A stretch of 64,000 bases of DNA from Tricholoma matsutake (lineage: Eukaryota; Basidiomycota; Agaricomycetes; Agaricales; Tricholomataceae): the NCBI GenBank assembly GCA_026075535.2, contig AP026539.1, forward strand, positions 6,820,001 to 6,884,000, read 5' to 3'. Every line of letters starts with the position of its first letter. Position 1 is the first letter of the stretch. Below the pieces are notes generated by a model. It saw nothing but the letters and a program-made list of their open reading frames with translations. It ran no database searches and was not told the DNA's origin. Positions 1 through 11,140 of this stretch are shown here, piece by piece. The translations under genes and the position numbers were made by a program.

Positions 1-860
1 CGCCTGTAACGAGCGAGCCTTGCTGGCCAGACGGACGTCACGGAGCTCTTCATCAAAAAGGTGAAAAAACATCCTGCCTGTGCTGTCAACTTGGATGCAC
101 AGTTTTGCCCGATTAAATGCCCATGCGACTGGCTGGTAGAGCATCAGGCCATTACTCACATCATCGATTTCGTTCAATGATGTGAATTGCGGTAGAAATT
201 TCTGCCACCTGTACAGAAAAATATGGGTCACCGCCACATCGGGAAAGGTTTCTCCAGTGGCCATGTCAAATCGGTTATTCTGATCAAACTGGCCATACTC
301 TCACAGCACGAGATGTTTGAAACGGCGCCATCCCCCATAGAGACTCTGCAAAACAGATGTAATATTCTCGAAATTGAGAATGTTCGTCATGGTTATAGTC
401 ATCAACCAGGCGAGGGCATGATGTGGGGGTGGTGGAAATCGCTCTAAGGCAGTAAGGTCAGGTACTGGATGGATTTGACAAAAGAAACTCACGATCTTCA
501 GGGGGTAACCAAACTAGAAAATGAATTCTATCCGAATAATCAGGCTGCACAGTAAAAATATCGGACAAGGCTGTATCGCGCGGGAGACTGTCCAGCTGCT
601 GAGCCCCGGTATGAAGGTCAGTGAGATTGTGCTTTTTTACGTCATCCAGATCCCACAATTGCTGCAGTGGCACAATCTCCATAGGAGAATAACAGGCTTC
701 GCCGATAAGCACGTGCACCTTAAGCGCCCTGCGTATGTGATCCTGTAACTCTCGGGGCTTTGCTGCTGCACAAACTTGTATGCCAATTGGGCTGAGAACC
801 TTGACATGCATTGTGTAGTTGATGGGGTAGGTGAAAGGGATCTTACCTTGAGGGGACATC
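1..860 (-). pseudogene. Crinkler-like Ubl + HNH-like gene, copy A (broken)
   Basis: This is a minus-strand relative of the copies at 1046 and 4313, and it runs off the window start. The upper exon (860 to 493) encodes one Crinkler N-terminal-type ubiquitin-like module ending in the family signature IHFLVWLPP. A 49-nt intron (444-492) follows, then the HNH-like exon, with the core ending near FHLFDEELRDV at the window edge. Two defects are visible. TGA at 301-303 stands where copy B has CGA, and the first of the two Ubl modules is missing: only about 185 bp separate it from the start of copy B. The family is known as secreted or nuclear effectors and fungal Ubl-headed nuclease-like proteins. 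Calling this copy a pseudogene is my inference. Confidence 0.7.
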
Positions 861-1045
861 TGACTATTAAGTACCTGAGTGGCAGTGCTTCAACGTGATG
901 ATGACTGTAATGATCATAGTGCAGCCGCTCGGCACTTGCCCAGGTCCAGGAGCAGTGCAACCCCTTCACGACTCGGAAATTTAAGCTCATTCAACCTCCC
1001 TCGCCGCTGATAAGTCAGCGGAGTAATTGTCGTGCTCACATTCAA

Positions 1046-2822
1046 ATGCCACGAATGTTTCGATCAAGATCGAAATCCACCCAGCTTGTTGAACAGGACT
1101 GGGAAATTCGCTGTATCATCCAGCAAGAATGCCGCACTTTCTCCGTCAAACTATCAAGACATTATCATATTAGCGAGCTCACATCACTTGTTCTTGGGCA
1201 CGGCTGTCATGGTGTGTTCCGAAACGTCGACAGCAAAGACCTATCCGTGTACAAAGTAAGCACCATTTTTCAGTCTGGTAACAATGCCTCAGTGCTTGAT
1301 CAGGTGGATCTCGACCTGAATAATTTCAATATGGAGTCTCTTGTAGACCTGGTCAACACACCCGAAGTCAAGGGAGCAGCAGAGCTAGCGGAGTGGAAGA
1401 AAGTGTCCACGGTATGGCAAAGTCAGCCGCCAGATGATAGGATCCACCTTTTTGTAAAGCTGCCGCTTGATGGTGAGCCCAAACCATTGTTGCGACCGGA
1501 GCATTGCTTAGAAGCCTTCTTCCTATTTAACTTGTTCCGTTGTTCTCTTTCTTATGCTCCAGCCCCTCACCCCCTTGTCGATGATACAAGATACGCAATA
1601 AGCATCCTTCTTATCGATGAAGGAAAGATTTGCCCCCGAGTTAGGACCAACGTTAGGGCATCAGCAAGAATTGCAGACCTGCAGCATCACATACTCAAGA
1701 CGCTTGAGGCAGAGATGTTTATCGGCCCTAACCTTGGCTCTCCTTTAGACATTTTGCCAATGCAGAGCATGCCGACTTTAGATGACCTAAGGGAGCAAGA
1801 TCTCGCTGTTCTTTGCACTGAGGCTCCTCAGCCGAAGGATCTTCCGGTCAATGCCGTGTGCGATTTTTTTCGTGCGCGTGATTTGGATAAAGTTCATTTT
1901 TTAGTCTGGTTGCCTCCAGCAAATGGTGAGCTCTTTGGTTGAATCTATCCAATGGCTGCCTGACCCTACAGCCTAAGAGCGTTTCCCGCCATCCATGCAT
2001 AATGCCCTTGGCTGGCTGATGACGGTAACTATGATGGGCATACTCGACTTCAAGAGTGATACATCCATTTCGCACAGTCGAGCTGATGGATTGCTGAGTT
2101 TTCAGCATGTTGTGAAGCGAGAGTATGGCCAGTTTGATCAGGATAGCCTGTTCGACATGGCTACTGGGGAAGCCTTTCCGCGTGAGCGTGTGGTGATGAC
2201 TCACATTTTCCAGCCCAGGTGGCGGAAATTTCTACCACTGTTCACAGCATCGACAAGTATCGATGATGCGCCCAACAGTTTGATGCTCTACAGGCCAGTT
2301 GCATGGGCATTTGATTGGGGGAAGCTGTGTATCCAAGTCAACAGTGTGGGCAGGATGTCATTTCACCTTTTTGATGAGGACCTCCGCGACGTCAACCTGG
2401 CCAGTAAAGCTTGTGCATTACAAACTGTACCTCGACTGGCTGATGAAGCCGTTGAGGAACTCGATTTAACATTTGGCGACCTCGATGGGCAGGAGGTGCA
2501 ATTTCCTGCGGGCTCTACAATGCGGCCATCAAAACGATTACTAGCCTTACACGCATATGGTGCATGGTTAAAAGCCTGGAGCCTGTACCCCAATATCGAA
2601 TTCCCAATTCCTCAACATATTTTCTCGGACGATGAAACGAATGGCGCAAATCGGCCTGACCTTGGCTTCTCCATTGAACAATGGATGTTGTCTGTTCATG
2701 CCAGCCTGCCTGTGAGTAAATCACGTCAATCTCCATGGGATACAACTCTGACATGGCATGGAAGCCTGACATGCAACGGAGGCCTACTTCAGGGATATCT
2801 ACTAGTAGTAGCGAACACTTAA
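1046..2822 (+). CDS. Crinkler-like protein, two Ubl modules plus HNH_2-like domain (copy B)
   Basis: Proposed exons are 1046-1472, 1563-1925 and 1978-2822, with introns of 90 and 52 nt. The first module contains KDLSVYKVS and ends with RIHLFVKLP. The second ends with VHFLVWLPP. Both match the Crinkler effector N-terminal ubiquitin-like fold. The third exon has an HNH_2-like core: THIF (first His), then Asn in DDAPNSLMLY, then AFDWGKLCI, followed by FGDLDGQEVQFPAG. The usual last His of the 'H..FD' motif is absent (AWAFD), so nuclease activity is doubtful. The 90-nt intron is 3n and has no stop, so an unspliced reading frame also exists. The C-terminus after about 2710 is uncertain because a GTGAGT donor-like site lies there. 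Its biological role is unknown. Confidence 0.7.
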
Positions 2823-4312
2823 CAGTTGCCTGATAAATTATTATATCCGCGGCATTATGATTAATCCCTACCTCTACATAAATCCTTCTACCCATTTTTT
2901 TGACTGTATAAGCCCGGCAATACATGGTACCCTGTTTTGTACTCCCCTCACTTCCCCCTGTATCCCCTCTTCTCTTCTCATGTAGAGACATACGCAGTCA
3001 CTTGTATATGAATACATAGTCCTCACATGAGGCACAGGCACCTCTTCATGAGGCTCTTATCGGAGTCGAGGGAGAGACTCGGAGCTTGTTATAGAAAATA
3101 CTGATTATTAACAACATAGTATGTAGTACTATACTACATACATAAATGTTATTTACAAAAAAAAGCAAATGAGAAGGGTGAGAAATGAGTAGATAGCGTA
3201 CTCGTCGTCGGGGATAACGAGCGCAACGAAGCTCAAGTTGACCGAAGCTGTGTCACATGGCGCATGTTCAACCAACTTGAACTTCAAAATGTAATGATCA
3301 ACTACTACTTAGTAGTACCAGTAGCCTGAGGTATTGAATTTGACATTGTTGATCCGGCGGGCCGGTCCACTCCAACTCGGGGCAACCGTGACACTGGCAC
3401 TGGCACTGGGCCACCCGAAGAGCCTGAGTCACTTGGCAACTGCCATTCAAGTTTCTTGTGTGACCTAGTAGCACTCGTCTTCTCTGTGCTCCCCTGCAGG
3501 TCTGACTTTTCGTCACCTGCATTGAGTTTGACTTGTTGTCACTCAATTTTACGTTTGCATCGCCTTCGAGCAGTAGGTTGAGCATTCCTTCAGCCTGCTG
3601 GTGGTATCAGCAGCTCGCCCAAAAGCCCTTGGCGGGAACTTCAAGTGTCAGACTCTGTCCCCTTGAAGTGAGAACCCCTTTGCATAAGCTATGAGCTACA
3701 CAATGCCCGTCCTTTACTCGTGCCTGGGAAATCTGCGCAAGCAATGTGTAGCGGTAGGGTGGGCTAATCATTTCGTAGGGGAGCAGCTTAGTGAATGGGT
3801 CCACAAGGCGCTAAAACTCTCTGTTCATCCATTTCCATCATTGTCACACTTCTATCGTCGCACTTCTATCTAACCACTCCTCATCAAAGCACCCAATCCA
3901 CACTGCCCTAACCACACAATACCTGCTGGGTTGGATCTGTCTTGACATGATTTTGGAAGTTGTCCAGAAGAGGACGAAGGTGTTCTTCTAGACTATGGTC
4001 ACTTACGTTGCTCAGATTGTTCTGGCTCTTCAAGTTAGGATGCACAGTCGCCAGGCGGGGCTTTTTTTCAGCCTGGCTTTTCATCTTGCGTTGGCCATGT
4101 TCAAGTTCTTCAAGCTAGGATTTAAGTGAGGCGTTAGTACGGCGGGCGCTTATTAGACCGTGCCCATGGCCGGGTTTATGTTTGTTGGGTTCATGCCAGC
4201 ATTAGCTTCATCTTCACCCTCTTGAGTCGTTACTGACGATCAATCGAAAAAAGGCACCATCGTTTCCAGCATACTTCAAGGCCCCAAGCCATCAAACGCC
4301 TGCCCAGGTATC
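2823..4312. other. Spacer between Crinkler-like copies with a relic and a small hairpin
   Basis: I see no intact gene. A perfect 10-bp-stem hairpin lies at 3119-3141 (GTATGTAGTA/TACTACATAC, 3-nt loop). From about 3480 to 3790 the sequence is homologous to 8230-8520. It includes a degraded piece of the second Ubl exon of the Crinkler-like family. Confidence 0.5.
3650..3790 (+). pseudogene. Crinkler-like second-Ubl exon relic R1
   Basis: The stretch contains the intron-exon border and the start of the second Ubl exon as seen in copy A: 'ctacacaatgc', then a segment with 'cctgggaaat'. It cannot be read as a full module. It shares this string order with relics at about 8400, 8750 and 9030. Derivation from the Crinkler-like genes is inferred from similarity by eye to copy A (minus strand, 700-870). 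Confidence 0.4.
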
Positions 4313-5912
4313 ATGCAGATACGATGCATCATTGAAAGGGAAATTAGGACATTTTCCATCGAGGCAGAGGGCAGCGAGAAGATTGACAGTCTGAAATCAA
4401 GAATTCAAATACACGCCCGTCATGGCGCTCTGCGACACGTCGACAGCAAAGACCTATCTGTGTACAAAGTAAGCGCCATTTTTCAGTCCGGTAACAATAC
4501 CTCAATGAATGTGCTTGATCAGGTGGATGTCGACCTGAATAATTTCAATATGGAGTCTCTTGTAGACCTGGTCAACACACCCGAAGTCAAGGGAGCAGCA
4601 GAGCTAGCGGAGTGGAAGAATGTGTCCACGGTATGGCAGAGTCAGCCGCCGGATGATAGGATCCACCTTTTTGTAAAGCTGCCACTTGATGGTGAGCCCA
4701 AACCATTGTTGCGACCAGAACATTGCTTAGAAGCCTTAACTTGCTCCGTTGTTCTCTCTCTTATGCTCCAGCCCCTCACCCCCTTGTCGATGATACAACA
4801 AGATACGCAATAAGCATCCTTCCTATCGATGAAGGAAAGATTTGCCCCCGAGTTAGGACCAACGTTAGGGCATCAGCAAGAATTGCAGACCTGCAGCATC
4901 ACATACTCAAGACGCTTGAGGCAGAGATGTTTATCGGCCCTAACCTTGGCTCTCCTTTAGACATTTTGCCAATGCAGAGCATGCCGACTTTAGATGACCT
5001 AAGGGAGCAAGATCTCGCTGTTCTTTGCACTGAGGCTCCTCAGCCGAAGGATCTTCCGGTCGATGCCGTGTGCGATTTTTTTCGTGCGCATGATTTGGAT
5101 AAAGTTCATTTTTTAGTCTGGTTGCCTCCAGCAAATGGTGAGCTCTTTGGTTGAATCTATCCAATGCCTGCCTCCCTGACCTTGCTGCGTAAGAGCGGTT
5201 TTTGCAGCAGGCGCAACCCTTCCCATGGCTGACATCAATGCACTTTTTAGTTGCATTAGGCTTCGAGAACGTGACAAAGGGTTCCCAAGGCAGCCAAGGG
5301 CGATCGCCTAATTTTAAGGATGACGTAAAGCTATTCTATGGCCTCCCTAAACACAGTGACCTGTTTGACATGGCCACTGGTCAAACACTTCGTCATGGTA
5401 GCATTATTGGCGCCCATATTTTTCAATGGCATTGGCGGAGCAGTCTCCCCCTTCTTACATCGTTCACCAACATTGATCACGTCCGCAACGCACTGCTTCT
5501 CTATAAACCAGTCGAGGATGCCTTCGACAGGGCACGGCTGTGTGTAGAAGTCAACGGTGAGAGCCTCCGGTTTCAACTTCTTGATGAGGCATACCAGATG
5601 GTGCGGCTTTCTGACAGGGCCACCGAGTTGCGAACAAAGGGAAACCCCAATGCCGGGATGATGACTCAGGCGGAGATGGCAATGACAGCAACATTTGGCG
5701 ATCTCGATGGGAGGGAGCTCTTCTTCCCTCAAGGATGCACCAATAGGCCATCAAAATGTCTACTAGCGCTGCATGCCCGTGCTTCGCTTCTATTTGCGAA
5801 AGTAAATTATTTGGTACCTGAGGCCTGCATTCTTCGCCTGGACCAAGAGATGAGTGTCTCGAGTGATCTGATAACCAGTGATGCCCTCCAAAAATTATCT
5901 TTGTCTTGGTAA
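4313..5912 (+). CDS. Crinkler-like protein, two Ubl modules plus HNH_2-like domain (copy C)
   Basis: Exons are 4313-4691, 4772-5137 and 5194-5912; all phases join cleanly. It is almost identical to copy B from about 4435 to 5155, then diverges in the last exon. The N-terminus differs (MQIRCIIEREIRTF). Ubl module 1 carries KDLSVYKVS and RIHLFVKLP. Module 2 carries VHFLVWLPP. The HNH-like exon shows DMATGQ, AHIF, RNALLLYKPV and AFDRARLCV, again without the last catalytic His. Intron 1 is 80 nt here and 90 nt in copy B, so a small indel separates the two. The stop at 5912 overlaps a GGTAAGT donor-like site, so an extra 3' exon is possible. Copies B and C look like a recent tandem duplication. 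Confidence 0.7.
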
Positions 5913-6459
5913 GTTTTTCCGCTTTTGCTCCCAGCTTCTACACTAATGCTATAAGGCCCAAAAGACTTGCAATATTATCTGCTGGTTGCTCATTCCGGCT
6001 GCTACGAGGGCAGCGCTTTCGTTGCCATCCACAGGCTCAATTCCTGATACTGCTTTATGTGATGCACACATATACAGATGGATGTGAGCTGTGAAGATAG
6101 CGCCTGATCAAGCAGTAGCTAGATGGTCCTGCGCAGCTCGCCTCCCTGCCACTGCGCTAATTCCTTTTGGCAATCGAGCCCTCTGCATGGAAGGCCTCGA
6201 CGGGCACATTTGAAGTAATAATTGGATTGAGCTTGCGTATTTCGAAAATACAGAGGGTATATTGTTTTAAAAGAATGTAGACGTGACTAACTAGTAACCT
6301 TCAAAGCTATGGATGGCTATGATGGCTATGAAGGCATGCATTGAAAGGAAAAAAATCAAGAAGTCTTTTAGTACCGCTTTCATGGGCATGGGTGTGGTAG
6401 AGGGATCAAAATGAAGGCTATAGCAACGGCATGCATGGCATATTTTGTCTCCTGCTCAG
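5913..6459. other. Spacer, nothing recognised
   Basis: This stretch lies between the end of Crinkler-like copy C and the 3' end of the minus-strand C2HC relic. I see no gene, RNA or repeat that I can support. Confidence 0.4.
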
Positions 6460-7422
6460 CTACTCCTGGTCGGTTAAGTCCAACTCATCCACCATGTGTG
6501 GGTCACAGTGATGGCTACGGAACATGAGGTGCATGGTGATGAGCACACATGCATCGCACTTGACAAACAAGCCCCAGAATTCATCTTCGGTTAACCCAGG
6601 CCCATCCATGCAGTCCAACTTAACGAACTTTCTCCAATCAGTTCGGCCACTCAAATCCCTTCCATTAAATTCGGGGGTGGAGGCAGGTGGGCTCATCAAG
6701 TCTACCCTCAAAGATCATGATTAGGCCCACGCACTAATGAAAGCTTCACATACATGCAATGGCGTATGTCCTTTTCAAACGCCTTCCGGATTGGATCATC
6801 TCATGTTTGCTATGGTGGCAAACGGGTGCAGGGTAGGGCATGCCGATGTCTTGAATCCAGGCTTGTAGTAAGCATCTAGCCATTGCATGTTGGAAAAGTC
6901 GGCAACTAACCGTGTAATAAATATTCCATCGCAGGAACCCCACGCATCGGATATATTCTCTCTAATGGCACTGGATGGCGGTACAGATTGAGTGCTTGCG
7001 TGCTAAAGGAAATCGAGACTAACCCAAAAACCCACACCGACCCGTAGCACATTCAGCAACGTATTCTCCCTGGTAACGACCGATTATTGTTAGTTATATC
7101 GCTGCTTCAGTAAATGCTCGCTCTTGGCTGAGTGGCTCCAACAGTGGACACAAGCACCCAGGCCCAAGGTACTGATGGGTAGCCCGGTAGCGATGCAACT
7201 CTGATGGCGGCACGCGCACGCCCCTGCTGACTGGCCTGTGGCAACTTGAATGTGTCATCGATGCACTGCAGAAGCAATGGTGGTATACCAGTAATGTGGG
7301 ACCAAATCCATCATGGCTGGGTCAAAGGACGTGACATAGCGACTTTTGTAGACGACGTATAGCATCTTTTGGCGGTAAGTTGGGAATGAGACGGCTGTCA
7401 GAGGCTGAGGGTTTCCGAGCAT
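6460..7422 (-). pseudogene. C2HC-motif hypothetical gene P1 (broken paralogue of 9947-10888)
   Basis: It aligns exon by exon with the gene at 9947-10888. The N-terminal part holds NPQPL and FPTYRQ. A middle exon holds GEYVAECATGRCGF. The next exon, after an intron starting GTTAGT, holds VPLERIYPMRGVP. The last exon holds GLTEDEFWGLF, then a putative zinc motif C-x2-C-x11-H-x-C (CDACVLIT...FRSHHC), and ends at DQE-stop (6460). TAA at 7094-7096 replaces the TAC of the paralogue in the middle exon, so the copy appears dead unless splicing skips it. The family occurs widely in agaric genomes as hypothetical proteins. I know no function. Confidence 0.5.
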
Positions 7423-8220
7423 GTTGGCAATATGCGGCTTGAGGACAAACTTGAATTTCTACTATGAGATCTGCATTTAATTCCTGTGTGTCCAATCGGT
7501 ACATGGTGCACTGCCCCCAGTGTCCTACAACGAGAACCCCGAGTCTGCCACATCTGAAAGAGCTTGAAAATAAAGTAAAATGAGCCAAGAGACTCAATCC
7601 CATCATGGACTCAGGCTCCTACTAGTAGAAAGACCAAACATAAACCAAATAAACAAAACTTGGCATTGGGGATCTCGGTGATCTCAAACATGCATCAGCA
7701 ATCATCAATATCATCAGCCAAACATCAGCGCTACCATTGTCGCTTGTTGTCACGAGTGATGAGCACAAGGCCCATACCCTCCTGTTCAAGTTTTACTAAT
7801 TCATTTCCCTTTTTTTTCTTTTTGAATACATAAATATAGGGTATTAATACACTGTTATTCTGCTTTTCTGGCTAGTAATGACTAAGTTAAGTAGTGCATT
7901 TCTTACCATGAACTTGAAGAGAGGGGGGGTTTTGCCAGTGCACTGAGTTTGGGGGAAGTTTTGTTTATTTGGTTTATGTTTGGTCTCATTTGGTCTGATA
8001 AGATATGATTGTGGCCATGGGATTGAGCCCCATACTAGAGCGGTTCGAGCGAATGGTTTTAGGAGCCTGAGTGGACTCGGCGGAGTCTTCAAACTTCAAG
8101 ATGTTCGAGTCGGACTTGGACATTGTTGGGACATGTTTACACCTTTACATAATTTTGAACAAGTCACGGGAACTTGAAGTTCAAGTTGAAGTGGCAGTGC
8201 TTCAAGTTGAACAAAATTTC
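7423..8220. other. Spacer, nothing recognised
   Basis: The stretch is AT-rich with short T-runs near 7810. I see no gene, RNA or repeat. A B-box-like GGTTCGAG near 8041 does not fold as a tRNA. Confidence 0.4.
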
Positions 8221-8229
8221 TGTCCCCCT

Positions 8230-9170
8230 CTTGCGCTACTGCTCTTACTTCCTGGCCCTGCAGGTATGACTTTCTGTCACCTGCCTGGTTGTGTTTGACT
8301 TTTCGTCACGCAACCCTACATTTGGGTTACCTCTGGCCCTTGAACCTGTCTGCTCGCTCGCCCTAGAGTCCTTGACAGGAATTTCCATTCTTCCAAGTGT
8401 CAGATTTCCCCTTGAGGTGAGATCCCCCCCTTTACCTACCATATCAGCTACGCAATGTCCGTCCATTACTCGTGCCTGGGAAATCGGCACAAGCAGCACA
8501 TAGCTGCAGGGTGGCAGCCAATAAAAGATCAAGAACTGACGCGTTTTCTACTCTAGTTCATCTCGAAGCCCATTCACCTACGCAAAGGTGTTGATCGTGC
8601 ATATATCCAACACGGTTGGCTGAAGTACTTTGTTCCAGGGGTGCCCGGCCAGGCAGCTTGGCGGACATGCCTCCACGTAGGTGCTGGTGTTGGCTTGGTT
8701 TCGCGGTGGTGATAAGCTTCTCAACACGTCTGATGGCACCTCAAGGTGGGTGCCTCCTTTCTTACCCTGCCCTGTCAGGTATGCAATGCCCGCCCTTTAC
8801 TCAAGCCTGGGAAATTGGCGCAAGTGACGTGTAGCTGTGCAGCAGCAGGCAATCAGCGATCGAGAGCTGACGCGCTTTTTTATTTTAGCTCATCCCGAAG
8901 CCCATTCGCCTAGGCAAAGCTGTTAATGGTTCCTATATCTGAAGCAGCATTCGGCATTCGGGGTATGCGCCAGTCTTGGCATGGTGTAGTGGCGATGGCA
9001 GGCTTCCCAATGCCTCGGATGGCAGCCCAAGGTGTGGTCCTCCCTTCTTACCCCGCCCTGTCCCATATGCAAAGCCCGCCCTTTACTCGAGCCCGGGAAA
9101 TTGGCGCATGCGATGCATATCTGTACGGCCGGCAGCCCATTTGTGCCTCCTCTTGCACGCTGTCTTTTTT
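8230..9170 (+). pseudogene. Crinkler-like exon relics R2, R3 and R4
   Basis: Three degraded copies of the same segment begin near 8400, 8745 and 9027. Each has a GGTGAG/GGTGGG/GGTGTG donor-like start, a pyrimidine-rich stretch, 'gcaatg', then 'ctttactc' and 'cctgggaaat' or 'cccgggaaat', followed by a G+C-rich tail. R2 also shares its upstream part (about 8230-8400) with relic R1. None encodes a full Ubl module. They look like leftovers of birth-and-death in the Crinkler-like cluster. Confidence 0.4.
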
Positions 9171-9946
9171 TACTTGGGGCGCTATGCGGCTACCCCTATA
9201 ATTCATTGCCCCTTAATATACGAGGTGCTGTCGCAAGCACCAGCATAAGCCTTGCTTACAGATATTAAAAAGCCATCATAGGGACTGAAAATGTGACACC
9301 CAGTATGCCGCTCGTCGTCAACCCTCGGTTGACTCCTCGCGGCATGGACTGGATCAGCCCCTGCGTAAAATTTTAATAGGAGTGTTTGTGCATGTTGAAA
9401 CATGCATGAAACAATCATTGTCGGGTGCAGAGACCTTGCAAGCAAGGTAATATGTCATTCCAATGCATCAGGCCTGCTCGTCCCCCAGTGCCCCACTTGG
9501 TCCCCACGGATTCTAAATAATTCATCAGTTGCTTTGTCCGTCCCATATACGTCACAGTCAAAGCCCAGATATGGCATTAGTTATAGTTGAAAACTAGCAT
9601 TGATAAATTTATTATATCTAGCTTTTGATGCATGCTCATTGCAATGCATGCTAGGAAGTAAGGCGCGCTTCTTGTTCGCTTAAGCATTATTTTACCCTTA
9701 TTCTAGGCCACGAGGAATAAAGCCCTAAGACTTTTGTGGGGTGCGTGTTCATAATTTTCTGCTTTCTTGCATTGATGGGCTCCTGAGATGCCTATTCTCA
9801 GGATCATCCCCATGGCACTGATGGGGTAAATGTTTTATGAGGGCAGGGCCAAGCAACAGAGCTGTTTCGAAATCTAGAAGGGTATATATACAAAGTGATT
9901 GAAATGAAAAGTCTAGATGATGGTTGGTTTATCCATTCCGCCTTCC
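9171..9946. other. Spacer, nothing recognised
   Basis: No supported gene, RNA or repeat. It includes the 3' flank of the minus-strand gene that ends at 9947. Confidence 0.4.
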
Positions 9947-10888
9947 TTACTCTTGCTCAGTTAGCTCTGAATCATCCTCCAACTCATCATCCCTCGGCAG
10001 GCTGCAGTGGTGGCTACGGAATGCCTGGCGCGTTGTGATGAGCAAGCACACCTCGCACTTGGCAAACAGGCTGAAGAATTCAACTTCCATTAGCCCAGGC
10101 CTATCCATGGATCCAAGCTTCGAGAATTTGCGCCAGTCAGTTTCATAGCCAAGATCCACATGCTCAGCGGAATGGGGCACTTCAGTTAAGTCTACACCTA
10201 GGCTTAGCTCGAATGTTTCGGGGCTGCTCTTCACTTACCTGCTTCCGCATAGGTCCGCTTCAATGGCCTTGGGATGCACTCTAATTCCCAGTGATGTAGG
10301 ACTTGGGGAGGGCACAACGCGTCGCTTTCTTCATAACATGCGGTAAGCACTTTGAGCTCCCAGGAAACCTCCCAACTTACCTCGAGGTGGAAACGTCCGC
10401 ACTGGAATGCCATCCACCTGGTATACCCTCTGCAATGGCACTGGCCTGCTGTGAACACCTGCTGCATTCCTAGGTAAAGACGAAGACTGACCCAGGTATC
10501 CGCATCGGCTGTTTGCACATTCGGCAATGTACTCCCCTGCGTAGCGTCCAAAGACCGGTATGTATATGGCCGCTTCCGTGAAGGCCAGCTCTTCGCTAAC
10601 CCGTTGAAGCAACGGACACAGGCAGCTGGGCCCAAGGAATTGGTAATGTTCGCGATAATCACACAGTGCGCTCGGCACTACGTGCTTCCTTGCATGGACA
10701 GGCCTTTATACGGCTATCAGTGGTGCAGCTGCAAGGTTCCAAGCTATGCACCAGTGCCATTTGGTCAGCTTCAGTGTAGCTGGATCGAGAGACCAGACGA
10801 CATTTGTCGAGTTGTATACCTTGCTGAGCAATATCTGCCGGTATGTCGGGACGGTGGTCGCCATCAGCGGCTGTGGGTGCCCGGGCAT
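9947..10888 (-). CDS. C2HC-motif hypothetical protein P2
   Basis: This is an intact-looking paralogue of P1. The start chosen is the Met of MPGHPQPL (10888), because P1 begins at the matching Met; an upstream Met at 10933 would add 15 residues. Landmarks in order: VPTYRQIL; CPLLQRVSEELAFTEAAIYI; GEYIAECANSRCGYL; an intron of about 51 nt (GTCAGT...CCAG); VPLQRVYQVDGIPVRTFPPR; an intron; VLHHWELECIPRPLKRTYAEA; an intron; then the last exon with TDWRKFSKLG and the C-x2-C-x11-H-x-C motif (CEVC...RSHHC). The C-terminus is acidic. The cysteine/histidine pattern suggests zinc binding. Function is unknown, and a link to mobile elements or gene silencing is only a guess. Confidence 0.55.
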
Positions 10889-11107
10889 GAGGAAAGGAAC
10901 CAGAGCTGGACAAAGGCGAGGAGCGCAATTCAATGCTGGGTGTTAAGTTGGACTTTGTTGGTTGAATTGACCAGGCATTTATAGGCTGCTAGCTTTGAAA
11001 TGAGTCATCATTACTCCACCGTGACTCAGATTGACTGGCTCTGAGTCAGTGTGGTCGCTAAAAGGTGGCGCGGCAAGCAGCCCTGGATCTCATCTCCTTC
11101 CTTGGTG

Positions 11108-11128
11108 CCCCCCCCCCCCCCCCCCCCC
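11108..11128. repeat. Poly(C) tract, 21 nt
   Basis: A run of 21 C lies 12 nt before the start codon of the gene at 11141, so it probably sits in its 5' UTR. A tract this long is likely to vary in length between strains. Confidence 0.8.
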
Positions 11129-11140
11129 ATTGTATCCCCC

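Noticed and set aside
7980..8060. tRNA-like B-box (GGTTCGAG)
   Set aside because: The T-stem does not pair and no A-box or acceptor stem fits.
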